Shown: positions 44,749-55,873 of the stretch, piece after piece
How the letters are laid out: each line of letters begins with the position of its first letter
How positions within the stretch are numbered: position 1 is the stretch's first letter
Source of the DNA: Lithobates sylvaticus
Lineage: Eukaryota; Chordata; Amphibia; Anura; Ranidae
Direction: 5' to 3'
Assembly (NCBI GenBank): GCA_028564925.1
Contig: CM053032.1
Span: forward strand, 121,043,490 to 121,107,489
Length of the DNA stretch: 64,000 nucleotides
Translations under genes and position numbers: made by a program
The notes under the pieces: generated by a model
What the model was told of the DNA's origin: nothing
Seen by the model: only the letters and a program-made list of their open reading frames with translations
Database searches by the model: none

Positions 44749-44948
44749 ATTTGTGAAGAGGTGAGAGCTTTGAAGAGTAGGGGGGGATTTGTGAAGGGGG
44801 AGCTATGAAGGGTGGGGGTGATTTTTGAAGAGTCGAGTGGAATTTGTGAAGAGGTGAGAGCTGGGGAGAGTTGGAGGAGGATTTGTGAAGAGTGGGGTTG
44901 AAATTTGTGAAGAGGAGGATTTGTGAAGAGGGGGATTTGTGAAGAGAC
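44749..44948. repeat. Degenerate tandem repeat, GATTTGTGAAGAGG
   Basis: About ten imperfect units of GATTTGTGAAGAGGNG with spacers, purine-rich on plus. Confidence 0.75.
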
Positions 44949-44960
44949 ACATTTACTTCC

Positions 44961-45617
44961 TTAACCACCTCCAGCCTCGGAAGGATTTACCCACTTCCTG
45001 ACCAGGCCATTTTTTGCGATACGGCACTGCGTCGCTTTAACTGACAATTGCAAGGTCGTGCTCTGTTGGACCCAAACAAAATGTACATCCTTTTTTCCCA
45101 CAAATAGAGCTTTCCTCTGGTGGTATTTGATCACCTCTGTGGTTTTTATTTTTTGCCCTATAAACAAAAAAATCCTAACAAATTTTGAAAAAAAAAGCAA
45201 TATTTTTAACTTTTTGCTATAATAAATATCCCCAAAAACTATATAAAAAAATGAATTTCTCCCTCAGTTTAGACCGATATGTATTCTTCTACATATTTTT
45301 GGTAAAATTTTGCAATAAGTGTATATTGATTGGTTTGCGCAAAAGTAATAGCGTCTACAAAATAGGGGAAAGATTTATGGCATTTTTTTAGTATTTTTTT
45401 TTTACTAGTAATGGCGGCGATCTGCAATTTTTATCGAGACTGCGACATTGCTGCGGACAGATCAGACACTTTTGACACTATTTTGTGACCATTGGCATTT
45501 ATACAGCGATCAAAGCTAACAAAAGCCACTGATTACTGTATAAATTTCACTGGCAGGGAAGGGGTTAACACTAGGGGACGATCAAGGGGTTAAATGTGTT
45601 CCCTCTGTGTTTCTAAC
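44961..45617 (+). mobile_element. TTAACCACTT-family element, copy F, 3'-truncated
   Basis: Opens TTAACCACCTCCAGCCTCGG, continues GGAAGGATTTACCCACTTCC, ACTGCGTCGCTTTAACTGAC and the CTCTGGTGGTATTTGATCACC block (inverse of copies B, C and E). It reaches GGGGTTAAATGTGTTCCCTC and TTTCTAACAGG, where CR1 sequence takes over. Confidence 0.75.
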
Positions 45618-46645
45618 AGGAACTTGGCGGACAACATGGGAGAACTAGAGATACTGTTGTACGAGGAGGATTTAGATTTTGTGGGAATTTCAGAGACTTG
45701 GTTCAACAGCTCTCATGATTGGCTGGCAAACATTCAAGGGTATTCCCTTTATCGCAGGGATAGAGAGGGTAAAAAAGGGGGAGGGATATGCTTGTATATC
45801 AAGAATAATGTACGAGTGAATGTGAGAGATGACATTACTAAGGGAGCTAGGGAGGAGGTGGAATCCCTTTGGAGCGCTACCCATAAGGATGAAACTAAGG
45901 GGAAAATAATAATGGGAGTATGCTATAGGCCCCCTAACCTGAGGGAGGAGGGGGAGACGGACCTCCTATCACAATTTGGATTAGCAGCAAGGATGGGAAG
46001 TGTCATCATAATGGAGGATTTTAATTATCCAGACATAGACTGGGCAGAAGGAACCGCGCATTCGTCTAAGGCTCACCAGTTCCTAAATGTCTTGCAGGAC
46101 AATTTCATGGGTCAGATGGTAGATGCACCAACTAGAAACAAAGCGTTACTAGACCTACTAATTACCAACAATACAGACCTGATCACAGATGTGGAAATAA
46201 GGGGCAATTTAGGAAACAGCGATCACAGGTCAATTAGCTTTAGTATAAATCACACAAATAGGAAACACAAGGGACAAAGACACTGAATTTCAAAAGAGCC
46301 AACCTCCCTAAACTACGAACCTTGCTAAAAGATATAAATTGGGATAAAATCTTAGGAACAAAGAACACGGAGGAGAGATGGGTTTGCTTTAAGAGCATAT
46401 TAAATAAGGTCATGATCCAGTGCATCTCATTGGGAAATAAATTTAAAAGAGCGAACAAAAGTCCTGGATGGCTTAACTCCAATGTAAAAATGCATATAGA
46501 AGCAAAGGAGAAGGCCTTCAAAAAATACAAGGCTGAGGGATCATCATCAGCATTCAGACTTTACAAAGAACGAAACAAGAAATGTAAGGGTGCAATTAGG
46601 GCGGCTAAGATAGAACACGAAAGACACATAGTGGAGCTTACATGT
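45612..46645 (+). pseudogene. CR1-type LINE ORF2 fragment: endonuclease and linker
   Basis: The first frame (to 46,286) holds an APE-type endonuclease: NLADNMGELEILLYEEDLDF, FVGISETWF, KGGGICLYI, GVCYRPPN, MEDFNYPDIDW (usual GDFN now EDFN), ALLDLLITN and GNLGNSDHRSISF. A single frameshift near 46,286 moves the reading to a second frame: NFKRANLPKLRTLLKDINWD, KRANKSPGWLNSNV and IRAAKIEHERHIVEL, the CR1 linker before the reverse transcriptase. The reverse transcriptase and tail are missing. Intact CR1 ORF2 is about 900-1,000 residues; roughly a third remains. The junctions on both sides lie inside TTAA-type repeats. Confidence 0.9.
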
Positions 46646-47154
46646 TTTATACCAAGGTTGGGTGCTTACTCATAGCTATTGTTCTATTTTACTATCGCTG
46701 TTTTCTAGCTGATCTAAAACCACTTTTGACGTAAAGGGACACTTTTTGGTTGTCATGGGCAATCTCAAGATTCCAGGCATAAAGAACAGTATATATAATA
46801 TAAAAGTGCATGCAGGGCACTGGACAAAGCACTAGGGACAAAAAGGAATCGAAATGATTTGATACAGTAATGTGATCTTACAGTTTACAGTGTACTGTAT
46901 GTGTTATGTTTTTTTCACTATTTTGAATTTGCTGCCGGGCTCCGGCCCCGTGCGTCGCAATGCTCGCAGGGAATGGAGCCTGGCACACAGTACATTGAGC
47001 GGAGTACACAGCCCCCGTAGACATCGTAGGATCCTGCGGACAAGGTAAGTAACTTTGCCTGGATCCTGCGATGCAATCCTGAGTGTGGCTCGGGGTTACC
47101 GCTTTTGGTAATGAAAATTCACCCCAAACCACACTTTACCGCCAGGGAGGTTAA
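46646..47154. mobile_element. TTAACCTCCCTGGCGG-type element, copy 2, 5' end lost
   Basis: The right end TTTACCGCCAGGGAGGTTAA is the inverse of 40,140. Recognisable blocks are CTAAAACCACTTTTGACG, TAAAGGGACACTTTTTGG, TACAGTGTACTGTATGTG and a GC-rich part ending GGCTCGGGGTTACCG. Non-coding; left boundary set by the end of CR1 similarity. Confidence 0.7.
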
Positions 47155-48894
47155 TGGTATGTGATCTCGCCTTTCATTTGGAGTCACACACTCAGGTTGA
47201 ACTGGATTGACTGGTGTCCTTATTCAAACTTACCAACTACAGTATGTAACTATGTTTGGCTCGCAGTTGTGGAGTGGCCCCTTTGGCTGAGTGTGATAGG
47301 CAATGGCAACTGTCAACTTCTGGCAGTGAAACTGTAGCTCAACCACCTGTTTTTTCATCTCTCCCCTCTACCCATGTGATGGAGACCTTAGACATTTTTA
47401 TTACTCTTTGTTTGATTACATTATGATGAACAATATTTTCTTATTATTGTGAAGACATTATAGAAACAATAAAGCTGAAAAACATAAACTGAGAACTAAA
47501 AGTTACTCATAAGTGCCACTTGTCCAGTTAGGGTTAGATAAATGGCAGCAGTAACATAACTGATTACTAAGGGCAGTTTCTGCCATTCAGAGACACAGGC
47601 TGTGTGTGAAGATATTGGTGTGCTCCAGCCAGGAGAGGTGGCCTGCTATGGAGACATGACCCTATGTTCAGGGAACTTATTAGCATTGGGAAAGTCAGCA
47701 CAGTTACTCGGGTCTGGAGAGACCGGGAAAGCTAAGGTGACTAGCGAGTCCACAGAAAAGGCTGGAGGGAGCCCTGTGTTCCTGTAAAGTGGGAAAGCTT
47801 GAGGAGTTGGAAGAACCCTATCTAGTGAGACCAGGAGTGGGGTCTGAGCAATAAAGTACTGCAGGTGCAGAGTCTGAGGAGCCCAAGGTCAGGGAAACCA
47901 TTGCTAATAGTGGAGGAGCTACTGAATGTAGCCAGGTGGAAAAGAATTTTTGGTTACCTGTTGTTGTTTTGTGAAGCTGAATCTCCTGCGTGGCAAATCT
48001 TTTTTTTTTTTTTTTTTTTTTTTTTAATAAAAGCAGGCTAACAGGCCCTTAACTACAGTTCCTGCCTGACGTGGACTCATTGTACGGACACATCTACCAT
48101 GAGAGCTAAACATCCCCCCTATCACAATGATTTATAATTAACTACTGTATATTCATAGTGGTAGCCTTTATGCTGATTAAAAAAACACTGGATTTTCTGC
48201 AGTGCTGGCTGGCAGCTAGAAAACATGCTTAGACTGGAAACAGCAGTTTATTTACAGCTAGAAAAGTGCACTTTTTAAATCAGAATGATAATGTGATTTG
48301 GTAATGCTGACATGCACTTAATAAACTTATACAGTGTGAATTTTAATGAGAGGTCCACTTTAACTCTTCAGCCTATCTTAATTAGAAGCAAAATCCATGG
48401 ACATGATCCTTTTTCCTGAGGCAACTCTGGGACTTCACTAAGCTATCCAATGTGCTGCATGAAAAGTGTAAATGGAAACCTATGTTTTGACATTGTTAAA
48501 TTAAATAAGTCTGCTGTGTTTTCAATGTGCACAGCAAAGCAGAAATGCAATCAGGCAAAGTGTGCATATCATTGTGCACTCAAGCAGTAAAAAATGCATG
48601 CATTCATATTGGCTTTTTCAGCATATTGCCAAAAAACATGTAGGTGAAGCTATCTTTGTTACGTAAAAGAAGTCACTTGACTAGACTATGAAAAATGTTG
48701 TCAGATTATTGTATTATTGTTTTCTATTTAAGGTGATACTTGAATGAGAAAAAAAATACTCTCTAGATTGGGTATAAATATTGCAGGGCTCTTAACTAAC
48801 TTCAAGAAAGTGGGAAAGTCTGCTCATTATAATATGATATATGATCAGCCCAGTATTCTCTTAAAGCTGAACTCCAGGCAAACAGATAAATATT
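47155..48894. other. Unassigned DNA with CR1 tail and possible LTR-like block
   Basis: 47,190-47,252 has the CR1-type tail CAGGTTGAACTGGATTGAC. The stretch 47,600-48,128 opens with TGTGTGAAG, holds AATAAA at 48,027 after a T-run and ends CCCCTATCACA, which is weakly LTR-like; no partner or flanking duplication was seen. Otherwise nothing recognised. Confidence 0.35.
48000..48026. repeat. Poly-T tract
   Basis: About 27 consecutive T. Confidence 0.95.
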
Positions 48895-49950
48895 CACATG
48901 AAATACATATATTATTATTATTATTATACAGGAATTTATATAGCGCCAACAGTTTACGCAGCGTTTTACACTATAAAAGGGAGACAATACAGTTATAATA
49001 CTATAAAATACAAGAGGATTAAGAGGGCCCTGCTCAGAAGAGCGTACAATCTGATAGGGTGGGGCAGGTGGTACAAAAGGTTGTAACTGTGGGGAATGAT
49101 CTGATGGAAGTGGTAAAAGATTAGTTAGATACATAATAGGCTTTCCTCAAGAGATGTGTTTTCAGGGATCGCCTGAAGGTAGCAAGAGTAGGGGATAGCC
49201 GGACAGGTGGAGGTAGTGAATTCCAGAGGATGGGAGAGGCTCTGGAGAAATCCTGGAGATGAGCATGAGAGGAGGAGACGAGAGAGCTTGAGAGTAGGAG
49301 GTCTTGAGAAGAGCGGAGAGGGCGGTTTGGGTGATATTTGGAAACAAGGTTGGTAATGTAGCTCGGGCAGAGTTGTGAATGGCTTTGTATGTTGTGGTTG
49401 GTATTTGAATTTAATTCGCTGGGTGATTGGGAGCCAGTGTAGGGATTGGAGGAGAGGGTTGGCAGACACTGAGCGGTTGGTAAGGTGTACAAGTCAGGCA
49501 GCAGCATTCATGATAGACTGAAGAGGGGATAGCCTATGGAGAGGCAAGCCAATGAGAAGGGAGTTGGAATAGTCAAAGGCGAGAGATAACGAGGGAGTGA
49601 ATGAGGAGCTTGGTGGTTTCATTCCTTAAGAAGGGACGAATTTTAGAGATGTTAATTCTACAAACTTTTGAAAAAGATTGGATTTGAGGCTGAAATGACA
49701 AGTCAGAGTCTAGAATTACACCTAGTACCCTGGCATGAGGGGAGGGACTGATAGTTGCATTGTTGATTTTGATGGAGAAGTCATGGAGTGGGGCACGGCG
49801 GGGGGGGGGGCGGAATATTATTAGCTCAGTTTTAGAGAGATTTAGTTTAAGGAAGTGGTGCGACATCCATGCTGATATGCAAGATAGCAAGTTAGTAATG
49901 CGAGAGGAGACTGAAGGAGTGAGGTGAGGAGTAGACAGATATGAGAACTG
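48895..49950 (-). pseudogene. L2-type LINE 3' end (reverse-transcriptase C-terminal part and tail)
   Basis: On the minus strand: LSTPHLTPSVSSRITNLLSC, WMSHHFLKLNLSKTELIIF, INNATISPSPHARVLGVILD, SDLSFQPQIQSF, then after at least one frameshift around 49,500 LLQSLHWLPITQRIKFKYQ, and in another frame ASPILWNSLPPPVRLSPTLA and FRRSLKTHLLRKAYYV. The pattern KLNLSKTELL, LGVILDSQLSF, LHWLPVAARIRFK and LWNSLPxxVR is typical of L2/Maui elements. The copy begins just after where the YADD motif should be, so it is inactive. The tail GTTGGCGCTATATAAATTCC followed by (ATA)n at 48,908 is the L2 3' end. Confidence 0.9.
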
Positions 49951-51331
49951 GTTCACCAGCCTAAGTGTTTGTATTTCTGTAAGTTCAGGTCTGATATTCA
50001 CACATCCCCATAACACAGCACATCCCTGTCTGGCAGGGCAGCAGACCTGATTTTACTTACAGGTCATGCTGATCAAGATTCATCCACCACAATCATCTAT
50101 CCAGACGTCTACTCACCCTGCTAGCACCCGGGTTTTGGCGGAAAGTAAGGAGGACCTAGGAGAGATTTGGATATTCCTTTGGAATTTGAGTGATATCTGG
50201 GAGACCTTGGATAGAGACCCGGGCAGGGGTTTATGCCACAGGCCTATCTGATCTCTTTGATACAGAGATCAGAACAGCTGGTAAGCTGGTACTTTTTTAT
50301 ATGGTGGAGCACTCTTCTCTGGCTATCCAATCACTGGTTTTGTGGGTGTTAAAGGCTGTAGCACTGTGAATTAACAACAACAGAACCCTAACCTTTATGG
50401 TGGACTTTTTGCATGCTTTAAGCTTTCCAATAAGCGATGTCTTCTTTTGGTCCTCTGTTGTTCACTATGCCATTATATTGAATCTGGACTTACTATCACG
50501 GATTTATAAAATCATTATAATTTTTATGTTGTATTTGTTATTTCACTTTTGGATTGTATAATTTTGAATTCAAATAGAACAATGGGTTAATGATTGCATC
50601 CAGCGGATGCCCACTGTCATTTACCTCACGTGTAACACCACCAGCTCAGGGCTGGATTGATTTCCACGCACCATATCATTAGTTTTGAGGTGAAATAATT
50701 TTCACATTTTTTAATTTCCAGCGCAGCCATTTTTCTTTTCTTGCATTTGTTGTGTGTATCTCACATGAGGTTGAGGCAGGAACCTTTATTATTTATTTAA
50801 TATTTCAGATTTTTCACATAATTTGTTTTATTTATTTAGAACATGTATTGATTTTTTATTAGACAGCGCTGTTACTCCAATACATATGATCCCCCACTGA
50901 TGTCTTCTCTCTTCCTATCATGTTCCTTGCACTGGGCCACGAATGATTGGTAACGTGTGCTGCTTTTCCCCCAATATATATTCTTTTGGATAAGGATTGC
51001 ATAAAGCTGATACCAGGTCAAACTCAGGTAATTACAGCGCTTTCATTTAAGAAACATCCCAATACCCTAATGAATACAGTTGCATTAATTTGACTTATAT
51101 ATCTGACTGGAGTTCAGGTTTAAAGTGGAAGAAAAGCCTAAGTCTAACTCTTCTTAAGGGTATTCTCTCCCCCCTCCTCCCACCTATCCTCCGTAACCTG
51201 TATAAGAAAATGATCTATATACTTACCTTTTTTTTAATCTGCTTCAGTCATTTGATCCTGCTCTGGCTCTAGGAGCACTTGACAATGGGCTTAGAATTCC
51301 AGGAGCTATGACGTCACGCATAGGCTCCCAT
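49951..51331. other. Unassigned repeat-like DNA
   Basis: Contains GGTAAGCTGGTACTTTTT and AATGATTGGTAACGTGTGCTG-type text that looks like dispersed frog repeat, with no ends definable, and a TTTAAAGTGGAAGAAAAGCC element-end fragment at 51,118. No gene recognised. Confidence 0.35.
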
Positions 51332-51427
51332 ATGTTTGGGGGTTCTAAGTAATTTTCTAGGAAAAAAAACTGTTTTTAACTTGTAAACACCAAATCTCAG
51401 AAAGAGGCTCAGTCCTTAATTGGTTAA
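51332..51427. mobile_element. TTAACCACTT-family right-end fragment
   Basis: GGGGGTTCTAAGTAATTTTCTAG, then AACTTGTAAACAC and TCCTTAATTGGTTAA parallel 3,978-4,069 of copy A. Only the last 95 bp are present. Confidence 0.7.
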
Positions 51428-51998
51428 AGTGCAAGAACAGAAAACATTTTTTGTTAAGTAAGAATGGATTAAAAACCTTTTCATTTTTTCCCTTTGGTGG
51501 CATTTCTTCTTACTTCCTATCAAAGACACAACAGGAAATGCAACAGCACAAATAGAGAGAACAAATACCTGACAGGGGTTCTAACCCTTCCATGCTATAT
51601 CCTTTTATATGTAGACTTTGAAGTCCACACCCAATCCTATGTGATGGGCAAGACATGTATCTCACCATATCAGACTTAATGCAAGAAACCTGAGCAAATT
51701 TCTAGGAATGCCTAAAATGTTATCTTTGTGCTGTAGCTAATTGCATCATCAAGATTTATTAGAATTTAGAGAAGTCCTATGTACTACTAAACACTGGCTA
51801 TAACAAATCTAATTTTGCATTATTTTTTTTATTTTTTTAAAACAGCTGCATGCAGATTGCAAAAAAAAAAAAAAAGGTAATGTTTTTACAGTATTACATT
51901 ATAAAATGGATAGTGTTGCCATTATTTTATATATTGTTTATGACTTTGGAACATTTGCTATTGCACATATAGTAAAAAACGCGCACTGTATATTGTAA
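51428..51998. other. Unassigned DNA
   Basis: AT-rich, A-run at 51,861. Nothing recognised. Confidence 0.45.
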
Positions 51999-52310
51999 AT
52001 CGTTAGTCTGGTTGAAAAAAGACACAAGTCGATTCAGTTCAACCAACAGAAGGGAAGGGAAAAAAATATATAAAATCCTATAAACAGTATATCCATTACA
52101 CACACAGTTGATCCAGAGGAAGGCAAAAAAAAAACAATAAAGCTTTATCCAATTTGCTTCAGCAAATTCCTTCCCGATCCCCTAAGAGGCAATCAGATAT
52201 TACCTGGGTCAGCTTTACCTATAAATATTAGTATCCAGTTATATTATGTGTATTTAGGAAAGATTCCGGGACTTTTTTAAGTTGGTAAATATAAAGAGGA
52301 TTGTACATTC
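51999..52310 (-). mobile_element. CR1-type LINE 3' untranslated fragment
   Basis: On the minus strand it ends GGTTGAACTGAATCGACTTG and TGTCTTTTTTCAACC, matching the tails at 18,960 and 47,190; upstream is GAAGGAATTTGCTGAAGC and CCTTCCTCTGGATCAACTG wording. No coding part left. Confidence 0.5.
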
Positions 52311-53139
52311 AGATGTGTGTGTGTGGCAAGCCTAAGATTTACTAAAACTATGCAATATTAGGACATATCTAAACTATAAATCATTTGTTATCCAATCAGA
52401 CAGGCCTTTGTACTGTATAGTTGTTTGTAGAGCTAAAGACCATTGAACAGTCAGATTTCAGCGTGCCAGCCCTTAGATGTGGGTGCTCCACTTGTTTTCA
52501 TTTTTAAGGCTAAGTACATTTTCAGTTTTTTATTTTTTTTCTGCCTGTAAACTCCCCTGCCACTACACTCCTGGAAATGCCTATAGTGTGCATGGACACA
52601 TAGACTACCATAAAGGGGAATTAAGAGGCCGCAAAAAAGTAAAAGCTAAAAACAGCTCAAACCCCTGTAGGAGCAGCTTCTTTGAGCTGCAGTGTGCATG
52701 ACAGTCCATTCAATATAAATATACTCATTTAGCTAAATGAGATTGCACAGGCAGATTATAATATATAGACAGTACAAAAGTGTTCTCCTGCGCTCAAGGG
52801 TAGTGTAATGGAAATGGATATATTACAGGTTCTTGGTGATTTAAAGGAAAGCACAGGTTTTGCGGGTCGGGGGAGGAACCCTTTGTTTTACAGATTATAA
52901 TATACAGTAGGTGGTCATTCTAAAGCTGTCTTGTTGGATTAGAATTGCTTAGGCAAACCTGTAAACTAGAGAGCTGTTGGTAAATCTAAAAAAGACTGTA
53001 CAGAAATTAGATTGAAATGTGCAAAGTCAGTGTACACAGTCTATTCTATCTGCACTGCTTTACACGTAATTGATGGACCTGAATTACTAAAGTGTGAAAT
53101 GAGGTAAAACTGTGTCCACTTTGAGCGTGAAATTGTGTA
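52311..53139. other. Unassigned DNA with fragments of the GGCCATACACTAT-type MITE
   Basis: 52,330-52,425 (AAGATTTACTAAAACTATGC) and 52,968-53,020 (GGTAAATCTAAAAAAGACTG) resemble the two halves of the element at 7,503/9,015, with 540 bp of unassigned sequence between. Confidence 0.4.
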
Positions 53140-53367
53140 TAAGGACTTGTTTACACCTGTGGCAGGTGTGGCACGGCCTCTTTCACTTGAATGAGTCTTG
53201 TTGGGTTGCAGTATTTCAAACATAACATGGCATATATTTTCCTCAGGTGAGCCATATGTACAACCTCTTCTCGTGGCAATTTTATATTAAAGAGGAGGTG
53301 GGGGGGGGGGGGGGGTAAATGCCTGGAACACCTATGTCTATAGCCGCAAGTGTAAACAAGCCCTAAG
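53140..53367. mobile_element. MITE with AGGACTTGTTTACAC ends
   Basis: Left AAGGACTTGTTTACACCTG and right (reverse complement) TTAGGGCTTGTTTACACTTG are inverted repeats. A G-run at 53,299 lies inside. Non-coding. Confidence 0.65.
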
Positions 53368-54059
53368 AGATCCCAATTTTTTTTAAATCCCCCCTCACAT
53401 TACTGGCACCATTACTGAGTTCTTCTCAACTACACTTGATAGTATACTTATAAACTGTATTCTTTTAACCTTCATTTTATTACAAATATACGCTGCTTGC
53501 TTTCAATTGTATTGATTAGCAAATCCACATAGAAAATATAGAAAAAATATATTTTATATTTATTTCAGAAGCTATGATATAATTTGCTTATGTATTTATT
53601 TAAAGTATATCAACTATTTGATGGTGTGAACTAGTGTACATATACCTCTCAGAAAATGATGAAGATATTACTAATGTACTGCTTGAAGATTTGCATGACA
53701 TGTATGTAGAGCAAGTGGGATGTACCATGAAGCACTGTTCATTCATTTCTGTGTGCTTTTTTCATGTTCCTTTTTCATAACACATAAATAAAAAACTGCC
53801 ATTGTGGACATTTCCTTCCGTCTATCCCACTAACCTTCTCATTTTAAAACTGACCTGTAAGAAGTATGCAAATAAGGACTTCTGTTTTACTCTTTTCTGA
53901 TTCTCATGCTTGTTCCATGTCTCAAAAAACTAGCCAGCAGTTCAGCATCAGAAGCAGACAAGGAGCTAGCAATTTCAGAACAATGTCTGCACTGGCACTC
54001 CCATATTTCTCTCATGACAAGTGTACTATTCTTAATTCCAAATAAAAACTGATTACTTG
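53368..54059. other. Unassigned AT-rich DNA
   Basis: No element ends or gene recognised. Confidence 0.45.
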
Positions 54060-54600
54060 CATGGGGAGCGAAAGAGTGGACTCATCTCCAGCAAGGAGAA
54101 GGCTAGCATTACTTTACCATGGTTCCACCCTAAAGTAATGCTGGAGAGTGTTACACAACAAGGTTACATTGCTCCAGATCACAGGGAGAGAAGGTTAGGG
54201 TTAAGTCTCCTGCAGCAACCAGGCTTCCAGACTTAAGCACTTCAAGACAGGGCCAGGATTTTCTGAAAGCAGACACTCCATCCCCCTCCAGCAGACATCC
54301 ATTGAGCTCTCCTGCACCAACATGCACTTTCCTCCTCCAGGCAGGGCCGCTCAGCTAAACCTGTGTTGGGCTCATAGGGCTCAGGCCTAAACAGCACAAA
54401 CACTGAACACATTTTCCCCTGGTCAAAGCCTGGGGGGGGGGAGCTCACCAAGCCACTCTCTGAGCTTTTATAACTCCCCCCAGCATGCACCACTGTAGAA
54501 AAACGACTATGTCTGAATGCGAAAGACTTGCTAAGCCCCATAACTATAGCCCTAGGTGTCAGGTACTCCCAACAACTCTGAAACATAAGTGAGAAACCAA
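54060..54600 (-). mobile_element. Possible LTR-like block
   Basis: On the minus strand a TATA-like GTTATAAAAGCTCAG follows a GC-rich stretch, and a hairpin TAGCATTACTTTACC/GGGTGGAACC...AAAGTAATGCTGG lies at 54,108-54,146. This could be a solitary LTR, but there is no defined pair of ends. Weak call. Confidence 0.2.
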
Positions 54601-55605
54601 ATGAGCAGCTAGCTATTGTCCCAGTTTAGTTACCACCCAGGAAAGATTTCCACAAGAAGGTCACCATCTTTGCTTGAATTTAGCCCCAAGTTCTCATAAA
54701 GTTCCTCTTTCTTGATATTAACATTCCATATAGTCTCTGACTGTCTTTGCTCACCTTCATCCCCCTTATGCCACTACCTCTATTACCTCTGGACAGGTTC
54801 TCTTCATGGAGAGACAGGAGTAGTAGATATAGTATTAGATATAAACCTATACACAATTTACTTTAAAAGCCATTCCTGTGACATTCATTATATTTTGTTA
54901 ATTTTGGGGTACACTTGCTAAAAATCTCTTTACAACCTAACAGATTAGAAGGTAACAATAAATACATTATCTTAGGCCTTATACTACATACTGCCTTGAG
55001 GGAACACAGCTAACAAAACCATGCTTTCTTGACAACTCCAACCAACCCCTCCTGCTACTCACTTCTGATTGGAGAACACGATCATCTGTGAGACCAGACA
55101 GTTACCATGTACATCTGACAAAGGCAAATAACACTCGTTAAATGCACACTAACGTATCATTGGGAGGAAAAGTAACCAGCCATGTGTGCCAATGATGTAT
55201 AAACTAGAGTTTTGTATTGCCAGTAGCAATTAATTTGATTTCAGCTACCATTTTCTTACCTCAGATTACAACATGAAAGGAGAAGTTGTCAGAATGGATT
55301 GTGCTGGTTCTATGAGACATTTATATAATTAACATTTCCATTTCTCCTTCAAGGTCACCTTATCTACAATGCAGATAGGGCCTGCAAGTCCAAAGGGCCC
55401 ACCACAACCCAACGACTGCCAGATTCCAACACCACCCCTTCAGCTTGAATTTTGTTTATGCACCTAGCAGAGCTTCTAATGCAGCAGTTAAATGTAGTGC
55501 TGTAACCCTAAAATTCCACACAAGAGGATCAATGCAGCTTTAAATATTTCTCCCATACATGGACAAGCTCTGAGTAATACCACCTTCTAGTTGCTTAAAG
55601 GCATT
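54601..55605. other. Unassigned DNA
   Basis: Nothing recognised. Confidence 0.45.
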
Positions 55606-55873
55606 GGGGTTGATTTACTAAAGGCAAATAGACTATACACTTTGCAAAGGGCATTTCCAGAGCTTAGTAAATGAGCAAAAGCTCTGCTGAATTTCACCAT
55701 CCAATCATGTGCAAGCAAAAATTCTGTTTTTTTTATTTTCCTTGCATGTGATTGGGTACTCTTTGCAAAGTGAAGCTTTACCTCATTTACTAAGCTCTGG
55801 TGCAACTGCACTTGCAGAGGGCAACTGCACCTTGAAAAGTGCACAACCTATTTGCCTTTAATAAATCAACCCC
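55606..55873. mobile_element. MITE, GGGGTTGATTTACTAAAGGC family
   Basis: Left GGGGTTGATTTACTAAAGGC and right (reverse complement) GGGGTTGATTTATTAAAGGC match almost base for base. Subterminal CTTTGCAAAG and GAGCTTAGTAAATGAG/CTCATTTACTAAGCTC dyads lie within. Best-preserved of the three copies. Confidence 0.85.

Noticed and set aside
54242-54586. 114-residue minus-strand frame
   Set aside because: Within a possible LTR-like block with a TATA-like motif; no domain recognised and no evidence of a host exon.
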